From: Rhodobacteraceae bacterium SB2
GTDB lineage: Bacteria > Pseudomonadota > Alphaproteobacteria > Rhodobacterales > Rhodobacteraceae
Reading direction: 5' to 3'
Length of the DNA: 64,000 nt
NCBI GenBank assembly: GCA_001642945.1
Contig: LGRT01000004.1
Location: forward strand, 310,001-374,000
Shown here one piece after another: positions 18,644 to 27,997 of the stretch. Position numbers and translations under genes: made by a program. The notes beneath the pieces are model-generated. The model was not told the DNA's origin, made no database searches, and saw only the letters and a program-made list of their open reading frames with translations. Positions within the stretch are counted from its first letter, which is position 1; every line of letters starts with the position of its first letter.

Positions 18644-19813
18644 CTAAAAAGAAACCCAAGCGCCGGTTTGAGCCGAGTGCACGGCGGCTTCCACAAATTC
18701 CATACCGCGTTTGCCATCCAATAAACTTGGCGGCGCAATCAGGTTTTCCGGCAAGGTCACACCGCGGCGACGCGCATCAATTGCAATCGCAAATTCCAAA
18801 TATAAATTGGCCCAAGCATCGCTCAGCGCTTCGGGGTGCCCACGCGGCATGCGCAGCAGATTTTCAACGGCCGGATAAATGCCTGCCCCATGGCCGCGGG
18901 TTAATATTTTTTCTGGCTGACCAACCGCCCGGTAGCACAAGCTTTCAGGGATTTCCTGACACCAGTCAAGGCTGGCCTTTGATCCGCAAAGACGCAAGCG
19001 CAACCCGCATTGGCTGCCCGCCATCGCTTGGCTGACCATCAAAGTTCCCGGAACGCCGCCTTCAAAGCGCAATTGCATAAAGGCAGTATCTTCCAGCGAC
19101 TTTGCCGCGCCGGTCACATGAAAATCAGCGCGCAGCGCTTCGATCTGCAGGCCGCTGGCAAAGCAGGCCAAATGCTCGGCATGGGTGCCGATATCGGCAA
19201 CCGTAAAACTGCTGCCCGTTTGCGCCGGATCCAAGCGCCAGGGGATATCCCCCGCCTGATCGGTTAAATCTATCGCCCAATCCTGAAAATATTCTACGTG
19301 AATTTGTCGCAACTCGCCCAGCTCACCCGCCCGCACCATCTCGCGCGCTTGGCGCAGCATAGGGTGGCTGGCATAGGCATAAGTCACCCCGAAAAACACT
19401 TTTGACTTTTCTTGTGCGGCGACCAAGGGCCCCAGCTCATCGAGCCGCGCGGTTACGGGCTTATCACTGATCACATCGATGCCCCGCGCCATGAATTCCA
19501 ACGCCACGGGTGCGTGCAAATGGTTGGGCGTTACGATCGCCACAGCATCAATGCCATCTGCGCGTTGCGCTTCTGCACGCGCCATCTCTTGGTAGCTTTC
19601 ATAACAGCGATCTGCTGCCAAAAACCACGCCTTACCAGCGGCTTTTGCGCGCTCTGCGTTGGATGAAAGCGCCCCGGCAACCAGCTCCCAACGGTTTGAC
19701 AGCCGGGCTCCATTGGCATGCACCTCCCCGATAAGGCCCGCGCCGCCGCCCACCATGCCCAAACGCAAACGGCGGGGCATAGATCCGAATTTCTGAGGTA
19801 TTTGAGCAGACAT
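18644..19813 (-). CDS. Gfo/Idh/MocA-family oxidoreductase A
   Basis: 389 residues, NAD(P)-dependent dehydrogenase of sugars or cyclitols. The Rossmann motif is LGMVGGGAGLIGEVHANG (about 18-35), the catalytic-type motif is SDKPVT, and the central domain contains DIGTHAEHL, where the His matches the catalytic region of inositol dehydrogenases. Last gene of a four-gene minus-strand operon (gap of 9 bases to the IolB-like gene upstream). Likely an inositol- or ketoinositol-acting dehydrogenase; it is a candidate for the missing iolG/iolW function. Confidence 0.85.
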   Translation of the reverse strand: MSAQIPQKFGSMPRRLRLGMVGGGAGLIGEVHANGARLSNRWELVAGALSSNAERAKAAGKAWFLAADRCYESYQEMARAEAQRADGIDAVAIVTPNHLHAPVALEFMARGIDVISDKPVTARLDELGPLVAAQEKSKVFFGVTYAYASHPMLRQAREMVRAGELGELRQIHVEYFQDWAIDLTDQAGDIPWRLDPAQTGSSFTVADIGTHAEHLACFASGLQIEALRADFHVTGAAKSLEDTAFMQLRFEGGVPGTLMVSQAMAGSQCGLRLRLCGSKASLDWCQEIPESLCYRAVGQPEKILTRGHGAGIYPAVENLLRMPRGHPEALSDAWANLYLEFAIAIDARRRGVTLPENLIAPPSLLDGKRGMEFVEAAVHSAQTGAWVSF

Positions 19814-19822
19814 ATAAGCTTC

Positions 19823-20635
19823 CTATTTCGCCGAATCGCGCTGATAAATCCAATCATGATCCGGATCATTTTGAAAACGCCACTTGCGCAGCGGGCCCGC
19901 CATCACATTTAGGTAATACATCTCATAGCCATAGGGCGCGCCGCAAGGATGGTGGCCTTTGGGCACCAAAACCACATCCCCATCTTTTACCGCCATGGTT
20001 TCGTCTAAACTGCCATCTTCGGTATAAACGCGCTGCACGCCAAACCCCTGAGACGGGTTTAACCGGTGATAATAGGTTTCCTCAAGATAGGTGATTTCAG
20101 GAAAATTATCGACATCATGGCGATGCGAGGGGTAAGATGACCAATTGCCCTGCGGCGTGAAGACTTCGGTCACCAAAAGGCTGCTGGCCACATCGCGCCC
20201 TTCCATGGCAATATTGTTCACATAGCGGGTATTGGCCCCAGCGCCGCGCGGCATGGTATCGATCCCCTCGGGGCCCAAGCGGGCGGCAGGATAGGTGCCG
20301 GTGCCCGGCGCGGTGCATATAGCCAGCACGCAATCTGTGCTTGCGACTGCGCTCCACTCCTCGTTTTGGGGCACATAAAGCGCGTACGGCGGCGTGCGTT
20401 CAAACACCGACATCCGATCCCCCATTTCGCCAAAATCCTGCCCACAAGCTTTCAGAGAAACCTTGCCTTCAACCACAACAAGAATGGCTTCATTGCCCGC
20501 GGTTTGTTCGGCCACCTTGTCCCCAGCTTTTAAGTGATAAAGCCCAAAGCCCACATAGGACCATCCTGCAGTTTCGGGCGTTACATCAAACACCTTCCCA
20601 AGGCGTCCCTTGGGTTTGATATGCAATTTGCTCAT
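19823..20635 (-). CDS. iolB: 5-deoxy-glucuronate isomerase, canonical IolB
   Basis: Isomerises 5-deoxy-D-glucuronate to 2-deoxy-5-keto-D-gluconate in inositol catabolism. The 270-residue bicupin has the metal-site segments YPSHRHDVDNFPE (168-180), EETYYHR (185-191) and KGHHPC (about 230). The ATG at 20635 is chosen because AGGA lies 6 bases upstream; the ATG at 20653 would add MKGRKA. It sits between two Gfo/Idh dehydrogenases, separated from the other iol genes. A second, divergent IolB paralogue lies at 29460-30302. Confidence 0.92.
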   Translation of the reverse strand: MSKLHIKPKGRLGKVFDVTPETAGWSYVGFGLYHLKAGDKVAEQTAGNEAILVVVEGKVSLKACGQDFGEMGDRMSVFERTPPYALYVPQNEEWSAVASTDCVLAICTAPGTGTYPAARLGPEGIDTMPRGAGANTRYVNNIAMEGRDVASSLLVTEVFTPQGNWSSYPSHRHDVDNFPEITYLEETYYHRLNPSQGFGVQRVYTEDGSLDETMAVKDGDVVLVPKGHHPCGAPYGYEMYYLNVMAGPLRKWRFQNDPDHDWIYQRDSAK

Positions 20636-20671
20636 GGCTTTCCTGCCTTTCATTCTGCCTAGATCCGGCGC

Positions 20672-21778
20672 TTAGGGCGCCGTATCAATCCATTGTTGAT
20701 GCGCTGCGGCCTGCTGAATCGCCTCCACGAGGCGTTGCACCCGCCAACCGGCGCGAAAATTGAACGGCTCGGCGGCTTGCCCGGCAAGCGCCTCGGCATA
20801 TCCGGCAATTTCAATCGCTTTCAAATCATTAAACCCGATTTGATGACCGGGTGCGACGCAAAACTGCCCATAAGGGGGATGCGTCGGCCCTGCTTCGATG
20901 CGCCGAAACCCACGTTGTCCAGGTTTGTCATTGGCATTGTAAAAATGTAGCTCGTTGAACCGCTCCTGGCTGAAATGCAGCGCGCCCTTTGATCCATAAA
21001 CTTCAAAATCATGCTGCATGCTGCGCCCTGTCGCGCACCAATTTGCCTCAATACTGCCAGTGATACCGCTGTCAAAGCGCAAAAATGCATGCGTAACATC
21101 ATCTACTTCGATTTTGCGCCTCTGCCCCGAGGCATCGCGGCGTTCAGGGATCAAAATATGGCTATTGCCCATCACTTGCGCGATCGGGCCCAAAAGAAAC
21201 TCTGCCGTGGCCAATGCGTGACTGCCAATATCTGCCAAGGCACCGCCACCGGCAGGCTCGTGGCGAAACGTATAGGGGCCAGCCGGATCCGACATATAAT
21301 CTTCGGCATGGACGCCGCGGTAAGAATAAATCTCACCCAATTCACCAGCTAGAATCATCTCACGGGCCAAGCGAAGCATTGGATTCATTAGGTAATTAAA
21401 CCCCACTTGCGTTTTAACGCCTGCGGCCTCTGCAGCTTCCGCCATTTCCAATGCATCGCAGGCCAAGGGTGCCAATGGCTTTTCGCAATAGACGTGTTTT
21501 CCTGCAGCGATTGCGGCCAATGCCATTTCTTTATGAAGCGCGTTCGGGGCTGTAATATCTACGATATCAATCGAAGGGTCGCTGATCAAATCGCGCCAAT
21601 TCTCGGTGGCCCGCTGAAACCCAAAGGCCGCGCGCGCAGCTTCTGCCAAGTCAAGCGTGGCATCTGCCAGAATATCCATTTCAAAGCTGACGGGCAGATC
21701 GAAAACACGCTCTGCAGTGGCAAAGCCAAACGCATGCGCTTTGCCCATAAACCCTGATCCAATCAAACCAACCTTCAT
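20672..21778 (-). CDS. Gfo/Idh/MocA-family oxidoreductase B
   Basis: 368 residues. The Rossmann motif is VGLIGSGFMGKAHAFGF (3-19), followed by APNALHKEMALAAIAAGKH and CEKPLA with the conserved Lys. ADIGSHALATAEFLLG carries the catalytic-region His. Similar proteins in inositol clusters are inositol/scyllo-inositol 2-dehydrogenases. It is flanked by a 2-hydroxyacid dehydrogenase gene (gap 9) and iolB (gap 36), all on one transcript beginning under the LacI-type operator at 22837. Confidence 0.87.
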   Translation of the reverse strand: MKVGLIGSGFMGKAHAFGFATAERVFDLPVSFEMDILADATLDLAEAARAAFGFQRATENWRDLISDPSIDIVDITAPNALHKEMALAAIAAGKHVYCEKPLAPLACDALEMAEAAEAAGVKTQVGFNYLMNPMLRLAREMILAGELGEIYSYRGVHAEDYMSDPAGPYTFRHEPAGGGALADIGSHALATAEFLLGPIAQVMGNSHILIPERRDASGQRRKIEVDDVTHAFLRFDSGITGSIEANWCATGRSMQHDFEVYGSKGALHFSQERFNELHFYNANDKPGQRGFRRIEAGPTHPPYGQFCVAPGHQIGFNDLKAIEIAGYAEALAGQAAEPFNFRAGWRVQRLVEAIQQAAAHQQWIDTAP

Positions 21779-21787
21779 TGCATTCTC

Positions 21788-22738
21788 CTAAAAGGGACCA
21801 TTGACCACAAGATCCGGATTTAACGTTTCAGCGAAATAATCCAAAACATTCTGCACCGAAACCATGCCCATCCGTTCGGCGCATTCTTCGGTCAGACCAG
21901 CCGCATGCGGCGTGATAATCGCATTGTCCAGGCCAAATAAAGGATGATCATAAGAGGGGGGCTCAACCTCGAGCACATCCAAACCAGCAGCCCCCAAGCG
22001 ACCTTCTTTTAAGGCTTGCGCCAAGGCCAGCTCATCAATCAAACCACCGCGCGCCGTGTTAACCACCACAGCATGCGCCGGCAATAATGCCAGTTCAGCC
22101 GCGCCCAATAATGGACCATCCGCTTTGGGAATATGCAGCGAAACCAAATCGGCCCGTGTCAAACCGGCCGAAATATCGGCCACCTGTTCGGCACCAGCAA
22201 ATTGATCCGCACCTAGATAAGGGTCATAGGCCAAAACATGCACTCCGAAAGCCTTGGCCATTTGCGCCAAGTGCCGCCCAATGCGCCCATAGCCAACGAT
22301 TAAAAGCGTTTTGTCGTAAAGCTCCCGTGGTTCAAACATATTACGCTGCGCCCAATCGCCAGCGCGAAACCCCGTGACCGATTTCACCAAACAGCGCGAG
22401 GCCGCCAAAAGCAGCAGCATCGCATGTTCGGCAACGGTGCGCGAATTTACATCTCCCACAATCGCCAAAGGAATACCGCGCTTGGTTAACGCCGGCACGT
22501 CAACCGCATCATAACCAACACCATGGCGGGAAACGATCTGCAAATCAGGCGCGGTTGCGATATGAGCCGCATTTAAAGTTTGCGTGCGCAGCACCAATCC
22601 CTGCGCCTTGGGCAGCAGTGGCAAATAAGCGGTGGGATCCGCATCGGGAACGTAATCGAACGAAACGCCTTCGGCGCTGTCCAGCACGCGCAGCGCCGAA
22701 GGATGTAATTTTCCCGCAACCAAAATATGTTTCGTCAT
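21788..22738 (-). CDS. D-2-hydroxyacid dehydrogenase (SerA/GyaR-like)
   Basis: 316 residues, NAD-dependent. Substrate domain contains SRHGVGYDAVD; the Rossmann motif is LLIVGYGRIGRHLAQMA; NTARGGLIDE and the catalytic TPHAAGLTEE follow. Its length lacks the ACT/regulatory domains of full-length SerA, so it is a catabolic hydroxyacid dehydrogenase rather than the serine pathway enzyme. I use the ATG at 22738 because MTKHILVAG matches family starts; the ATG at 22843 would place the operator inside the gene. First gene of the operon running down to 18644. Confidence 0.87.
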   Translation of the reverse strand: MTKHILVAGKLHPSALRVLDSAEGVSFDYVPDADPTAYLPLLPKAQGLVLRTQTLNAAHIATAPDLQIVSRHGVGYDAVDVPALTKRGIPLAIVGDVNSRTVAEHAMLLLLAASRCLVKSVTGFRAGDWAQRNMFEPRELYDKTLLIVGYGRIGRHLAQMAKAFGVHVLAYDPYLGADQFAGAEQVADISAGLTRADLVSLHIPKADGPLLGAAELALLPAHAVVVNTARGGLIDELALAQALKEGRLGAAGLDVLEVEPPSYDHPLFGLDNAIITPHAAGLTEECAERMGMVSVQNVLDYFAETLNPDLVVNGPF

Positions 22739-22836
22739 CGCAGTCTTTCTTTGTTGTTTCAATCGCTGCTTATGCAGGCCGAAATGAAGGGCGCGCCCCT
22801 CGTCAAAAGGCCAGGAAGGCCCGCTTTGAAATAAGC

Positions 22837-22854
22837 TTTGCAACCGGTTGCAAA
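22837..22854. promoter_or_regulatory. LacI-type operator 1, TTTGCAACCGGTTGCAAA
   Basis: Perfect 18-bp palindrome with the central CCGG typical of LacI-family sites. It lies between the divergent 2-hydroxyacid dehydrogenase operon (start 22738) and iolD (start 22978), so it can control both. Identical to the site at 33609 next to the LacI-type gene. Confidence 0.85.
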
Positions 22855-22977
22855 ATTAGTATCTATGGGAACGATAGAGCGCAAGTTACAATTCAGAACT
22901 GCGCTATTTTCCTGCAGGCCGCTTGTTTGGAGCCCGCCGTAAAATAGCGTTACTTTGACCATTTTGGGAGAGAAAAT

Positions 22978-24825
22978 ATGGCCGCAAACACAATCAGATT
23001 GACGATGGCGCAGGCTGTTGTTCGATATCTGTGCAATCAATTCACCGAGATTGAGGGCGAGCGCGTGCCACTCTTTGCAGGCGTGTTCGGAATTTTCGGG
23101 CATGGCAATGTGACCTGTTTGGCCGAAGCTTTAGAAGCGGTGCAAGATCAATTGCCAACGTGGCGCGGGCAAAACGAACAATCGATGGCGCTTGCCGCAA
23201 TTGGCTATGCCAAGGCTAAGCGGCGGCGGCAATTGATGATCGCCACCTCCTCTGTGGGGCCCGGAGCCACCAATATGGTCACTGCGGCCGGCGTGGCCCA
23301 TTCCAACCGTCTACCCGTGCTGCTGCTTTCGGGTGATACATTCTCCAACCGCCGCCCAGATCCGGTGCTGCAGCAAGTTGAGCATTTCAACAATCCAACC
23401 TTGACCGTGAATGAAAGCTTCAAAGCCGTTACCCGCTATTGGGATCGCATCACCCATCCCGAGCAGATCATCTCATCCTTCCCCCAAGCGATTGCCGCAA
23501 TGCTCGATCCAGCCGATTGCGGGCCTGCCTTTATCGGCCTGTGCCAAGACACGCAGGAAATCGCTTTTGACTATCCAGCTGCGTTTTTTGAGCCCACGCT
23601 GCATCACATTCCGCGCGCGCGCCCCGATTTACAGCAATTAGATAAGGCGATCGCAGCCCTAAAAGCCGCCAAGAAGCCCTTGATTATTTCAGGCGGCGGG
23701 GTGCGCTATTCATTGGCTGAAGAGATGTTGGGTAATTTTGCGCAAGCCCGCGGCATTCCGCTTTGCGAAACCATTGCCGGCAAAGGTGCCGTGCTGCACG
23801 AGCACCCCGCCTATGTCGGGGGTATCGGCGTAACCGGATCAGCATCCGCCAATGCCATGGCCGCCGAAGCGGATGTGATTGTGGCGATAGGCACCCGACT
23901 GCAAGATTTTACCACCGGGTCTTGGACCAGCTTTAAAGCCGATGCTCAGTTTATCTCGATCAATGCAGCGCGCTTTGATGCCACCAAACACCGCGCCATC
24001 TCTGTGGTCGGTGATGCCCGCGAAAGCCTGCGTGAAATGGATGCGGCTTTGGGCGACTGGTCGGCCCCTGACACTTGGATGGAGAAAGGCCGCGATGAAA
24101 TGGCCAAATGGGACAGCTTGATTGATGAGCTGCAAAAACCCAGCAATGCGCATATACCATCCTACGCGCAGGTGATTAAAGTGGTGCAAGACAACGCCAA
24201 AACAGAAGATCTGGTGATCACCGCGGCTGGGGGCCCTCCGGGTGAAGTGAATAAATGCTGGCGCGTCAAAGCCCCCAATACGGTAGACACCGAATTTGGC
24301 TTTTCCTGCATGGGCTATGAAATCCCCGCTGGGTGGGGCGCCGCGATGGCCGATGAAAACCGCACCCCCATCGTGATTATCGGCGATGGCACCTATATGA
24401 TGATGAATTCGGATATTTATTCCACCGTGCTGAGCGGGCATAAAATTATCGTGATTGTGCCCGATAATGGCGGGTATGCGATCATCAACCGCCTACAGAA
24501 TTACAAAGGCGGAGCCTCCTTTAACAACCTGATCAAAGACAGCCGCGTGAAAACACCATTTTCGGTTGATTTTGCCAAACATGCCGAAGCTATGGGCGCT
24601 TATGGGCGCCGCGTAGAAACGCTGGGTGAATTGGATGAAGCCATGAAATGGGCCCAAGAAAATGACAAAACCACCGTTTTGACCATTCCCTCTGATGCTT
24701 ATGAGTGGACCCCGGGGGATGCATCTTGGGATGTCGGCGTGCCTGAAATCTCCGCCCGTGACAGCGTTAATGAAGCGCGCAAAGACCATGATGCGATCCG
24801 CGCCAAACAACGTATCGGAGTATAA
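22978..24825 (+). CDS. iolD: 3D-(3,5/4)-trihydroxycyclohexane-1,2-dione acylhydrolase IolD
   Basis: ThDP-dependent C-C hydrolase that opens the cyclitol ring. 615 residues, the normal length. The N-terminal PYR domain has GQNEQSMALAAIGYAKA with the ThDP-activating Glu; a central domain has IISGGGVRYS; the C-terminal PP domain has the ThDP-binding GDGTYMMMNSDIYST and IVPDNGGYAI. GGGAGAG precedes the ATG. It is followed by iolE after only 4 bases and starts downstream of operator 1, so it is a direct member of the LacI-type regulon. Confidence 0.95.
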   Translation: MAANTIRLTMAQAVVRYLCNQFTEIEGERVPLFAGVFGIFGHGNVTCLAEALEAVQDQLPTWRGQNEQSMALAAIGYAKAKRRRQLMIATSSVGPGATNMVTAAGVAHSNRLPVLLLSGDTFSNRRPDPVLQQVEHFNNPTLTVNESFKAVTRYWDRITHPEQIISSFPQAIAAMLDPADCGPAFIGLCQDTQEIAFDYPAAFFEPTLHHIPRARPDLQQLDKAIAALKAAKKPLIISGGGVRYSLAEEMLGNFAQARGIPLCETIAGKGAVLHEHPAYVGGIGVTGSASANAMAAEADVIVAIGTRLQDFTTGSWTSFKADAQFISINAARFDATKHRAISVVGDARESLREMDAALGDWSAPDTWMEKGRDEMAKWDSLIDELQKPSNAHIPSYAQVIKVVQDNAKTEDLVITAAGGPPGEVNKCWRVKAPNTVDTEFGFSCMGYEIPAGWGAAMADENRTPIVIIGDGTYMMMNSDIYSTVLSGHKIIVIVPDNGGYAIINRLQNYKGGASFNNLIKDSRVKTPFSVDFAKHAEAMGAYGRRVETLGELDEAMKWAQENDKTTVLTIPSDAYEWTPGDASWDVGVPEISARDSVNEARKDHDAIRAKQRIGV

Positions 24826-24829
24826 GCAA

Positions 24830-25729
24830 ATGAAAGCAAAGCTTGGCATCGCCCCGATTGCTTGGTGGAATGATGATCTGGAAGAGCTCAGCGATGATGT
24901 TTCGCTGGAAGAATGCCTGCGCCAAGCCAGCGAAGCCGGCTATAGCGGCATGGAAACCGGGCGACGTTTTCCAATGGATCCTGCGATTTTGGGGCCCGTT
25001 CTTGAGCGCTACGGGATCTCGGTCTGCGGGGGTTGGTTCTCGGGGCTTTTGCTGAGCGGCGAGATCGAAGCCGAGAAAGACAGGGTTGCCGCGCAACTTG
25101 AGCTGTTCAAAGCCATGGGGGCACCCTGTATTGTTTATGGTGAAACCGCGGGTACAATCCAAGGCGATCAATCTGCACCGCTTGCCAGTAAACTGAAGCT
25201 GGATGAGGCACAAATCAAAGAATATGGGCGCAAACTGACCGCGTTCGCCGAATGGTGCGCCGCGCAGGGCATGCCATTGAGCTATCACCATCATATGGCG
25301 GCTCCGATCGAAACCGAGGCCGAATTAGATCTTCTGATGGCCCATTCCGGCGCCGCCTTGCCACTGCTTTTTGACGCGGGGCATATGGCCTTTGCTGGCG
25401 GAGATGTTTTGCGGGTGATCGACAAGCACCATGCCCGCATCAACCATGTGCATACCAAAGATGTGCGCGGGGATGTGATCGCCGGGCTGAATCGCAGCCG
25501 GCACAGCTTTTTGGACGCGGTGATCAAAGGCGCCTTTACCGTGCCCGGCGATGGCAGTCTGGATTTCGACGCCATCGTTCAACGCCTTGCCGCCCATGGC
25601 TATGAGGGCTGGTTTGTCGTGGAAGCCGAGCAAGACCCGAGCAAAAATCCGCCCCTTAAAATGGCCCAAACGGGCCATCAAGAACTGCTCCGCGTGATGA
25701 AAAACGCAGGCTATTCGGTAGAAGCTTAA
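24830..25729 (+). CDS. iolE: Myo-inosose-2 dehydratase IolE
   Basis: Dehydrates 2-keto-myo-inositol to the trihydroxycyclohexanedione that IolD hydrolyses. 299 residues, TIM-barrel (xylose-isomerase-like) fold. The start LGIAPIAWWNDDLEEL closely matches the GIAPIGWRNDD signature of known IolE; SYHHHMAAPIE, LLFDAGHMAFA, NHVHTKDV and WFVVEAEQDP carry the metal ligands. The ATG at 24830 gives family length; a longer reading from 24695 overlaps iolD. Second gene of the iolDE operon. Confidence 0.93.
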   Translation: MKAKLGIAPIAWWNDDLEELSDDVSLEECLRQASEAGYSGMETGRRFPMDPAILGPVLERYGISVCGGWFSGLLLSGEIEAEKDRVAAQLELFKAMGAPCIVYGETAGTIQGDQSAPLASKLKLDEAQIKEYGRKLTAFAEWCAAQGMPLSYHHHMAAPIETEAELDLLMAHSGAALPLLFDAGHMAFAGGDVLRVIDKHHARINHVHTKDVRGDVIAGLNRSRHSFLDAVIKGAFTVPGDGSLDFDAIVQRLAAHGYEGWFVVEAEQDPSKNPPLKMAQTGHQELLRVMKNAGYSVEA

Positions 25730-25740
25730 CGAAAGCCATA

Positions 25741-25765
25741 GAGGGCCGCCGCGCCAGCGGCCCTC
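25741..25765. terminator. Bidirectional hairpin between convergent genes
   Basis: GAGGGCCGC and GCGGCCCTC form a perfect 9-bp stem around a 7-nt loop, 12 bases after iolE and 17 bases beyond the stop of the convergent gene. No long T-run on either side, so it is probably a moderately efficient terminator for both transcripts. Confidence 0.6.
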
Positions 25766-25782
25766 ATATCCAGCTTAAAACC

Positions 25783-26646
25783 CTATCCAAAAATCTCTTT
25801 GAACAGCCCGATACATTGGCGAAACCCATCCTCAAAATCGCCATTGCCGGGATGAAAAACGCTTTCAAATGAGATCACCCCATCATAATGATCTGCGCGC
25901 ATCGCATCCGCCATTGGCTGAAACATCGGGCCCAGTTGCCCGGTGCCCATCCTGCGCACTTCCAGCGTTGCACGCGGCGTGTCAACCAGAACATCTTTGA
26001 TATGCACATGACCAAGATAGCCGCCCTTTACCGCTTCATAGCCATCGGGGAAGGCCTGCTCATGGCACCAGCAATTATTGCCAGGATCCCACAAAACTTT
26101 CAGCGTCTCTTTTGCATCCAGCTCGTCGATCAGCTTTCGGGCCGTATAATTTGAATTCACCATCGTGCCATTGCCCGTTTCAACCACCAACGTCACATCT
26201 TCCGCTTTGGCCAAGTCAACCGCTGGCGCGATCATCGGGGCCATCGTGTCCCAAGCGCCATGCGCCACGTTCCATTTTTCAGCGCCATTGCGACCCCAGA
26301 GAATTTGTTCTTTTTTCTGGGTCATAATCCGCACCAAGGGCGCCTCAAGAATATGCGCCATCTCAATCACCCGCTTCAGCGCATCCATATGCTTTTGATG
26401 CAGCGCATCGCCAGGCCGGTTAGCCGATGTGGTGCCGGCAAAAATATGCCGCGATAAACAAGAAACCGGCTTACCACGCCCCCGCAACAGTTGGTCCATT
26501 TCGGCAATTTCGGCCGCGCTATGATCGCCAACTTCTTTGTCACCCACAAATTGCAATTCCGCATATGTAAGATCAAACTCATCCATTACATCGATCGCAC
26601 GGGTCAAATCGCGGCTGATACCATCGCAAATAACGCCTAACTTCAT
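25783..26646 (-). CDS. TIM-barrel sugar phosphate isomerase/epimerase-like protein
   Basis: 287 residues of the AP-endonuclease-2/xylose-isomerase-like fold. Metal-ligand segments seen: LVVETGNGT, VLWDPGNNCWC, HVHIKDV and ISFESVFHPG. Such proteins in inositol regions act as IolI/IolH/MocC-type isomerases, but this one lacks the IolE signature. Its ATG overlaps the stop of the 3-hydroxyisobutyrate dehydrogenase-like gene (ATGA), so the two form one operon. No LacI-type palindrome was seen before this operon. Substrate unknown. Confidence 0.8.
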   Translation of the reverse strand: MKLGVICDGISRDLTRAIDVMDEFDLTYAELQFVGDKEVGDHSAAEIAEMDQLLRGRGKPVSCLSRHIFAGTTSANRPGDALHQKHMDALKRVIEMAHILEAPLVRIMTQKKEQILWGRNGAEKWNVAHGAWDTMAPMIAPAVDLAKAEDVTLVVETGNGTMVNSNYTARKLIDELDAKETLKVLWDPGNNCWCHEQAFPDGYEAVKGGYLGHVHIKDVLVDTPRATLEVRRMGTGQLGPMFQPMADAMRADHYDGVISFESVFHPGNGDFEDGFRQCIGLFKEIFG

Positions 26647-27551
26647 GCTTTGCCGCCTAAATTGCGGTGCAGCTCGGCCCCAATGATCTCTTCAATCACC
26701 TGCGTGCAGGCCCAATTATCTCCATTCGGGTATTTCGATTTGCCCGCATGAAAAATTTGCATCGCCGTTGAGGCTGTATGGAGCGGCACCTCAAGTTCTT
26801 CGGCCATATTCAAAGAGATCGTTAAATCCTTATGCATGGTGTTTATATGGCTGCCAGTGCCTTCAAATTTCCGATCAATAATGTTTTCAAGCGCCGCGTT
26901 TGTGATGCCGCAACCTGCGCTAGAAGAAGACACAACATTAAACAAAACATCTCCGCTGACACCCGCTTTTGCCGCCAATGCAGCGGCTTCAAACGTGCCC
27001 GAAAAGATCGAGCCGATGAGCGATTGCAAACAGGCTTTTAAGGTTTGCCCCATGCCAGCGTCACTTCCCACGTGGTGAATGGTTTTTGAAACAGCCTCCA
27101 TCACGCGTCGGTTTTTTGCCAGAATGTCAGCGGGTGCGGCCGCCATTAACGTCAGGCTTCCCCCTTGCGCGCCTGGGAACCCTCCCGAGACGGGGCTGTC
27201 AATCAAATCAATACCCGACCCAGCCATTGCAGCGCCAATTTCGCGGGCCTCGGTTGGCTTGATCGTCGCCGTTAGCAGGATCGCGCCACCCTTTTCCATC
27301 GAGGCGACCAAACCATTTTCACCCAGAATAATCTCTTTGGCTTCCGTACCATTCATCACCATGACAAACACCGCATCACTGGCCCGACCAATTTCTGCAT
27401 AATCGCGTGCCAATTGCCCGCCCATAGCTTCAAAGGCCAGTTTGCGATGCTCTAACAAATCCAGACCAATCACTGAAAACCCATTTTTAATTAAGTTTTT
27501 GGCCAAGCCACTGCCCATATCCCCAATGCCAACAATTCCCACGTTTTTCAT
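26643..27551 (-). CDS. 3-hydroxyisobutyrate dehydrogenase-like NAD(P)-dependent oxidoreductase
   Basis: 302 residues, beta-hydroxyacid dehydrogenase family. It has VGIVGIGDMGSGLAKNLIKNG (first 25 residues), the substrate motif DSPVSGGFPGA and the catalytic Lys in GMGQTLKACLQ. The ATG at 27551 is chosen because GGGAG lies 7 bases upstream; the ATG at 27557 would be too close to it. Likely oxidises a sugar-derived beta-hydroxyacid or semialdehyde-related intermediate together with the coupled TIM-barrel protein. Confidence 0.87.
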   Translation of the reverse strand: MKNVGIVGIGDMGSGLAKNLIKNGFSVIGLDLLEHRKLAFEAMGGQLARDYAEIGRASDAVFVMVMNGTEAKEIILGENGLVASMEKGGAILLTATIKPTEAREIGAAMAGSGIDLIDSPVSGGFPGAQGGSLTLMAAAPADILAKNRRVMEAVSKTIHHVGSDAGMGQTLKACLQSLIGSIFSGTFEAAALAAKAGVSGDVLFNVVSSSSAGCGITNAALENIIDRKFEGTGSHINTMHKDLTISLNMAEELEVPLHTASTAMQIFHAGKSKYPNGDNWACTQVIEEIIGAELHRNLGGKA

Positions 27552-27997
27552 TTTCATTCTCCCTTAACACCGGCATAGCCGGATCTATAATTATATAACG
27601 CGCTCAACCACGGCGCAGCCTATTCAGGAGTTTCTAGTGTTCAACGAACACCGGGCGGGTCCAGTAGACACCCCACGCCCATAAAAGATGGCAGCGGCGC
27701 TTTGCGCGGCCACCCCCCCAGATTAAAATCGCTTCCAAAATTATTGCAAGATTTTTTTTGGGCGCGGTGCCATAGCTAAAATACTTAATAGGTTGCGCTT
27801 GCACACTGCCCCAACCGAACAGTGGTCGCGAAAAGCCTCTCTCAAAACGATCCCGACGCTGTTGAAAAAACAATAAATCCAAACATATTATATTCACGAA
27901 TGCTGCCGAAAAGGGCAGCCGCCGGGCGCGCGCAACGCCGCCCCTGAAGGGCAAACTTGAAGCAGAATGAAGATAAGAGCACCGAAGGAAAATCAGC
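27552..27997. other. Intergenic region before the Rieske ferredoxin gene
   Basis: About 445 bases between divergent genes. No LacI-type palindrome was seen. Antisense readings here (for example 28065 down to 27634) run over the ferredoxin start, are rich in Arg/Cys and resemble nothing. AT-rich tracts at 27585-27600 and 27740-27760 may hold the two divergent promoters. Confidence 0.45.
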